A stretch of 37,217 nt of DNA, taken from NCBI GenBank assembly GCA_019057775.1, contig JAHLWT010000146.1:1-37217 (forward strand), read 5' to 3'. Positions 33,140 to 37,217 of the stretch are shown in pieces. The stretch is from Promethearchaeota archaeon (lineage in GTDB: Archaea; Asgardarchaeota; Lokiarchaeia; Sigynarchaeales; SOKP01). Within the stretch, counting starts at the first letter, position 1; each line of letters begins with the position of its first letter. A program made the position numbers and the translations under genes. Below the pieces are notes generated by a model. That model made no database searches. It was not told the origin of the DNA and worked only from the letters and a program-made list of their open reading frames with translations.

Positions 33140-35071
33140 TTATAAGTTTTGCACTGGAAGCTCTTCAATTTTCTTTTCATAAGAATTTAATTTTTCAAGC
33201 AGAGAAAGTGTATTAATTGAATCAGGAAGAATTTTTAATAGATTATCATTTAATTTAAGGATTTTTAGAGATTTTAGATAGCCTATATTTTTTGGAATTT
33301 TTTTAATTCTGTTACTCGATGCATCCAAATATTCAAGAAATGAGAGTGAACACATGGATTCAGGTAATTCTTGTATCTTATTGTTAGATACCCGTAGGTA
33401 CTTAAGCAATGCAATAGACCCAATCGAGCTTGGAAGTTTTTCAATTCTATTCCAACCTATCTTTAAAATCTTTAAGGATTTTAGAAGTTCCATTGATTCT
33501 GGAATTGTTTCGAGTTTATTTCCTTCTAAACTTAGATTTTTGAGAGTAGAAATTGAAATTATTGAACAAGGGAGTTTAACTAATTTATTATTATCTAAAT
33601 TAAGGTATTTAAGAGAATAGAGTAATCCAATTGATTGTGGTAAATCTGTAATTTTATTTAAACATAAATTAAATGAATTTAAGGATTTGAGATTACCAAT
33701 TGATGAGGGTATTTGCTGCAATTTATTCTCCTTAACACTAAGGGATTTTAAAGAAGCAAGTAATCCAATTGATTTAGGTAATTCTTTAAGTTTATTGGAA
33801 TCTAAATTTAGTTCTTGGAGAGAAGAGAGTGATAAAATTGAATCAGGCAGTTTTTGGAGTTGATTTTTACTTATATTTAAAGTTTCCAGTGATTTAAGAG
33901 TATCTATTGATTTAGGGATAATCTTTATCTTATTTCCTTCTAAATTCAAGACTTTTAAATTAATTAAAGATCCAATAGATTGAGGAAGAGTGTATAAATT
34001 ACATTCCTTTAAGACTAGTGACTGAAGCGATATGAATAAATTTATGATTTCAGGAAATTTGATTAAAGATTCTCCTTCGATATGAATTCCAACAATTTCA
34101 CCTTCATAAAAAGTATATTTCAATGAAGGAAATTTCTTTTTTAAATATGTAATTGTTAGATAATTTCTTAAAATATCAGATAATTTTGAAATTGAGAGAT
34201 CTCCAATTTGCTGATCCTTTTTTTTAAAAATCTCTTTAATACTTGATTTAAACCTATGATCATCTATTTTATTGATTTCAAGGATAAGAGTATTTTTAGC
34301 AGGATCATTGTTCAATCTCTCAAGAGACTTTAATAATGCTATTGAAGTTTCAAAGGTAAATTCGTTGTTAAATATCCATTTTGAAGGAAAAAACTTTATT
34401 TCTTTTATATCTTTTAAATTTCCTATTCCATCTATATCTGAATGATCACTAAATAAATCTCGTGTCCGCCAATAGATAATATGATCATCTACTTTTGAAA
34501 AATCTATTCGAACTACGAGCCCATTTTCAATTTCATAGTTGATATTTTGGAATTTTTTAGTTAAAAAGTTAATTGTAAGATGGTTGATAAGAATTTCTGA
34601 TAAATCTACATTAGAACACTGTTCATTTTTATTTTCAGCTAATACCTGTCTTAAATTAATACAATTTTCATCATTCCTCACATTTTTCATTTGAAATAAT
34701 AATAATGATGCAAAATTCTCTTTAGCAATATTCTCTAAAGATTTGAGGATTGTAATTAAACATATATAAGAAGATTCATGTTGAAGTGTCCAAAGAAAAG
34801 GAAGAAAACTTTTTTTTAAAAATCTTGTCCCTATAATTTGTGCGGCTATGCTTCTTAAGTTTGCATCTAAGTCAGAGATTAAAATATTCTCCAAAACTTT
34901 GAATACAGATTCACGTTTCACATCCAGTTTATTTAAAATTTCTAGACAATCTTTTCGAATTATGCAATCATCAATATTCTCGATTAATGAAATTAATAGA
35001 TTGACTGTCTCATTTTTATTAACGGTATTTTTTTTAAAATTTTCATAAATTTGATAAGGTTTGAGCCCCAT
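33140..35071 (-). CDS. HEAT-like and leucine-rich-repeat protein (second copy of the architecture)
   Basis: 643 residues, no signal or membrane helix. The N-terminal about 130 residues are HEAT-like (NLLISLIENIDDCIIRKDCLEIL, DLDANLRSIAAQIIGTRF). A middle region has two similar short modules (LTINFLTKKFQNINYEIENG and LTITYLKKKFPSLKYTFYEG). Then about 12 LRRs of 23 residues (SLETLNISKNQLQKLPDSIL type) run to the C-terminus. It shares design and repeat consensus with the 815-residue protein at 1009-3456, so the two are probably distant paralogues. Likely a protein-binding scaffold; role unknown. Confidence 0.85.
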   Translation of the reverse strand: MGLKPYQIYENFKKNTVNKNETVNLLISLIENIDDCIIRKDCLEILNKLDVKRESVFKVLENILISDLDANLRSIAAQIIGTRFLKKSFLPFLWTLQHESSYICLITILKSLENIAKENFASLLLFQMKNVRNDENCINLRQVLAENKNEQCSNVDLSEILINHLTINFLTKKFQNINYEIENGLVVRIDFSKVDDHIIYWRTRDLFSDHSDIDGIGNLKDIKEIKFFPSKWIFNNEFTFETSIALLKSLERLNNDPAKNTLILEINKIDDHRFKSSIKEIFKKKDQQIGDLSISKLSDILRNYLTITYLKKKFPSLKYTFYEGEIVGIHIEGESLIKFPEIINLFISLQSLVLKECNLYTLPQSIGSLINLKVLNLEGNKIKIIPKSIDTLKSLETLNISKNQLQKLPDSILSLSSLQELNLDSNKLKELPKSIGLLASLKSLSVKENKLQQIPSSIGNLKSLNSFNLCLNKITDLPQSIGLLYSLKYLNLDNNKLVKLPCSIISISTLKNLSLEGNKLETIPESMELLKSLKILKIGWNRIEKLPSSIGSIALLKYLRVSNNKIQELPESMCSLSFLEYLDASSNRIKKIPKNIGYLKSLKILKLNDNLLKILPDSINTLSLLEKLNSYEKKIEELPVQNL

Positions 35072-35252
35072 TCCAAATTATCATTCTCAATTTTTTAACT
35101 ATTACATTTTAACTTAAGCTCATTCTACTTTTCAGGCTACCTCCTTAAATTTAGAAAGGTTTTTTTAAGTGAGAACTCAAAAAAATTTGGGAATTATGAA
35201 TTAAGGGGATAATTCAAATCCGATGCAAGCAAATATTCAATTCCTGTAATTT

Positions 35253-35447
35253 CTATCGCATTTCAACGTTCAAGAAATTTGAATATAATTCTTTTCCTTT
35301 TTTATTTTCAATAGAAAATTTTAAGTGAGGTGTTCCTGCTAACATAAGTTTAAAATACTGATCAATATGTTCTTTACCTTCCACTTCTAACTCAGGAATG
35401 GATACTCTTTCCTCATGTTTCACTTCAGATAACATTGCTTCAACCAT
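35253..35447 (-). CDS. Small hypothetical protein (64 aa)
   Basis: I do not recognise the family. The sequence is acidic then basic, with a possible helix-strand pattern (GKEHIDQYFKLMLAGTPHLKFSIEN). There is no signal peptide or cysteine. A GAGATGAT lies a few bases before the ATG as a weak ribosome site. No overlapping gene competes for this stretch. Confidence 0.5.
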   Translation of the reverse strand: MVEAMLSEVKHEERVSIPELEVEGKEHIDQYFKLMLAGTPHLKFSIENKKGKELYSNFLNVEMR

Positions 35448-35888
35448 ATATTATCATCTCTTTATTTTCAATTTGTATTAAATATATTAACCTAATGAAG
35501 AACTCGCAATACAACTATATAAAATTATCGCTTAATGATTAATTTAAACCACGCTATTGATAATAGTTTCAATATTTTACTATATTTACCAAAAAAAGTT
35601 TCAGTTTGAAAATAATAAATCTTTGAAATTATGGGTTTTCGAAAAAAAGCACATTCAAATGATCGATTCCCAGCAGATTCTCTTTAATTTTTGATCATTT
35701 TCAAAAATTTTATTCTTAAATGTCTATTAAAATTTTTATAAAATATTAGGTTGTAAAATACATCTTATTTCATATTTGATGGCTAAAAAAAAGATTGAAT
35801 TTCAATAAAAACAGAATCTTTGCCTATAAAGCTAGCAATTTAGTAATATCAATGAAAAAAATGCAAAGATAAATTCATATGTTATAAA
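35448..35888. other. 440-base AT-rich gap without a gene
   Basis: No convincing protein or RNA gene is seen on either strand. An inverted-repeat-like GTTTCAGTTTGAAAA lies at 35598-35612 (12 of 15 matches to the GTTTCAAATTGAAAC pattern), about 150 bases upstream of the 64-residue gene on the minus strand. Confidence 0.4.
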
Positions 35889-36224
35889 TTAGGGATTGGA
35901 ATATTCAAATTTTTTTAATTTCTTAAATAAATGCCTAAATCCCATAATGGGGTGAGTATAGATCATTCTTGGACCTGCATAGCGCATGATCTTTCTTACT
36001 TTCTCTCTCATATCAGATTTATAACAATGAATTGGACATTTTTCACATGTCGGCTTATCTTCACCAAAACTGCAGAACTTAAGCCTTTTTTCAGTATATT
36101 CAAAAAGTTCTGCACATTCTTGGCAGAATTCCGCTTCAGGTTCGTGAGACTTCTTACAATACATTTTAATCATTGTCCTTATTGTATTCTTCTCTCTTTC
36201 TAAACGACCTTTAGAGGGGACCAT
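35889..36224 (-). CDS. YgbA/nitrous-oxide-stimulated promoter family protein
   Basis: 111 residues matching the PF11756-type family closely: RLEREKNTIRTMIKMYCKKSH, CQECAELFEYTEKRLKFC, FGEDKPTCEKCPIHCY, MREKVRKIMRYAGPRM, HPIMGFRHLF. The seven to eight conserved cysteines suggest an Fe-S or zinc site. In enterobacteria YgbA is controlled by NsrR and is linked to recovery from nitrosative stress; methanogens also have homologues. The role in this organism is unknown. Full length for the family. Confidence 0.9.
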   Translation of the reverse strand: MVPSKGRLEREKNTIRTMIKMYCKKSHEPEAEFCQECAELFEYTEKRLKFCSFGEDKPTCEKCPIHCYKSDMREKVRKIMRYAGPRMIYTHPIMGFRHLFKKLKKFEYSNP

Positions 36225-36519
36225 CTCAAAATCACATACTAGAATTTAAATTTAAATCTACTTAATATTTATTCGAAATCGTTAAAATTCTTACTGTTTA
36301 TGAATCCCTATACTCTTTTTAACTGAGTACAATTAATCGAAACTAAAATGGGAATTTACTATGAAATAAGGTTTTAAGTAAGGACTCAATATTAATTTAT
36401 TAAATAACGCCATAACCTTTTTTTATAATTTAAGCATCTATAAATAAAACAATAGATAATGAATAACTGTTTCAAAATTAAGTTGGAATTTTTATAATTA
36501 AGTTTGTGAGATAAAAGTC
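36225..36519. promoter_or_regulatory. Divergent promoter region between the YgbA-like gene and the MFS transporter
   Basis: A 295-base AT-rich gap between divergent genes with no internal gene. A half-site GTTTCAAAATTAA occurs near 36469-36481, about 45 bases before the transporter start. TATA-like AT runs exist on both sides; none is decisive. Confidence 0.35.
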
Positions 36520-37217
36520 ATGACATTACACTCTGAAAAAGAAGTAGAAGGTTCCAGTCAAAAATCATTAACCATTGGAAGAAAATATGTTTTTTTAGCA
36601 CTTATTTTATCTTTTATGGTCAATTTCGATTCAAATGCAGTAATTCCGATAATTGCTACGTATTCGATAAATTTAGGAGCCTCTTTACTATTAATGGGAT
36701 TTATTGTAGGAATTTACTCCATGGTCCATATTCCATCAAATTTAATCTTTGGAAGGTTAGTTGACAAATTCGGCAGAAAAAGATTAATATCTTTCGGAAT
36801 ATTTTTAGATGGGTTATCAATGCTTCTATATGCGTTAGCTCAAGACCCTTATTTCCTTTTATTTGGAAGAATAATTCACGGAATAGGAGGTGGTTTTGGA
36901 GGACCTGCTACAATGGCTTACATATCAGACGCTACTTCCCAGAGACGGAGCGGAAGGGGGATGGCACTATATGGAATGTCCATCGGATTTTCTAATTTGA
37001 TAGGATTCATGTTAGGTGGGCTAGTTGCTCAAATAATTGGAGCAAACAATTTGTTTTTCATAATAGCAATTATATTATTCGTCATGTCACCTACAGCACT
37101 ACTTCTTCCTTCGATTTATCAACCATCTAAAGAGAAATTAAACCTCCGTAAGGAAATCAAACAATTTAGAAAAGTAGTCTTTAGAAAATCTATGATAAGT
37201 CCTTACTTTTCGATGTT
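36520..37217 (+). CDS. Major facilitator superfamily transporter, N-terminal part (runs off the window)
   Basis: The gene begins at ATG 36520 and is cut by the right edge after about 232 residues. It shows six to seven membrane helices of the N-terminal MFS half: VFLALILSFMVNFDSNAVIP (helix 1), LLLMGFIVGIYSMVHIPSNL (helix 2), motif A GRLVDKFGRKR, LLFGRIIHGIGGGFGGP (helix 4, drug-exporter-like) and MALYGMSIGFSNLIGFMLGG (helix 5). This fits a drug/metabolite H+ antiporter or an uptake system; the substrate is not readable. Confidence 0.85.
   Translation, partial: MTLHSEKEVEGSSQKSLTIGRKYVFLALILSFMVNFDSNAVIPIIATYSINLGASLLLMGFIVGIYSMVHIPSNLIFGRLVDKFGRKRLISFGIFLDGLSMLLYALAQDPYFLLFGRIIHGIGGGFGGPATMAYISDATSQRRSGRGMALYGMSIGFSNLIGFMLGGLVAQIIGANNLFFIIAIILFVMSPTALLLPSIYQPSKEKLNLRKEIKQFRKVVFRKSMISPYFSM

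Noticed and set aside
33354..33620. Plus-strand open frame opposite the LRR gene
   Set aside because: Periodic composition mirrors the LRR repeats of the minus-strand gene; there is a similar shadow opposite the other LRR gene.
1..37217. tRNA, rRNA, CRISPR arrays and insertion sequences
   Set aside because: I looked for tRNA T-loop patterns, direct repeats with regular spacers, transposase motifs and terminal inverted repeats and found none I could support.

Overview
The window is AT-rich and densely coding, with genes packed on both strands. It looks like an archaeon of the Asgard (Lokiarchaeia-like) type. The archaeal signals are a Vhu/Mvh-type [NiFe] hydrogenase with HdrB/HdrC-like subunits, an ADP-forming acyl-CoA synthetase, TATA boxes about 24-32 bases before start codons (leaderless style), a Cys-type CcmE and CooC/HypC maturation factors. 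The Asgard hints are HEAT+LRR proteins, an XPF-family nuclease and a selenocysteine gene whose 3' element resembles a eukaryotic SECIS. The lineage is an inference from content; no marker gene such as rRNA lies in the window.

Layout. 1-3.5 kb: a methyltransferase tail, an XPF-type nuclease without a clear start and a large HEAT/LRR protein. 3.5-6.4 kb: small hypothetical proteins around the C-terminal part of an acetone carboxylase alpha subunit and an intact gamma subunit. 6.4-11 kb (minus): a class I aminotransferase, a BioD-like/DRTGG protein and an ADP-forming acyl-CoA synthetase. 11-16 kb: cyclophilin, a coiled-coil/HEAT protein, an endonuclease V homologue that has lost its catalytic acids, CooC, HypC and an unknown protein. 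16-20.4 kb (minus): one operon, vhuG-vhuA-vhuU-hdrC-hdrB. VhuU is a 49-residue selenoprotein read through an in-frame UGA; conventional gene calling would miss it. 20.6-23.2 kb: two divergent Lrp-like regulators with cysteine-rich tails, a small winged-helix gene followed by decayed partial copies, and a recurrent GTTTCAAAYTGAAAC-like palindrome. 23.2-32.6 kb: a cytochrome c maturation island, ccmC-ccmD-ccmE (plus) facing ccmF-ccmA-ccmB (minus), flanked by two secreted, membrane-anchored proteins that each contain exactly one cysteine, in a CH motif, followed by a GlcD-like flavoprotein and an HdrD-like Fe-S protein. 32.6-37.2 kb: a Zn-ribbon/OB protein, a second HEAT/LRR protein, a YgbA-like protein and the start of an MFS transporter.

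How the genes may work together. VhuGAU would oxidise or evolve H2 and pass electrons to HdrC/HdrB; HdrA and VhuD must be encoded elsewhere. CooC and HypC supply nickel-enzyme maturation. The acyl-CoA synthetase conserves energy as ATP. The Ccm island lacks CcmG/CcmH, the thiol-handling steps needed for CXXCH apocytochromes, and its two neighbours have a single cysteine before the histidine. My main hypothesis is a reduced System I that makes single-thioether c-type haem proteins serving a membrane redox chain with the GlcD/HdrD-like dehydrogenase.

The two items I rate highest are the UGA-encoded VhuU with its SECIS-like structure, where the stop codon itself would form part of the RNA motif, and the Ccm island paired with single-cysteine CH proteins.
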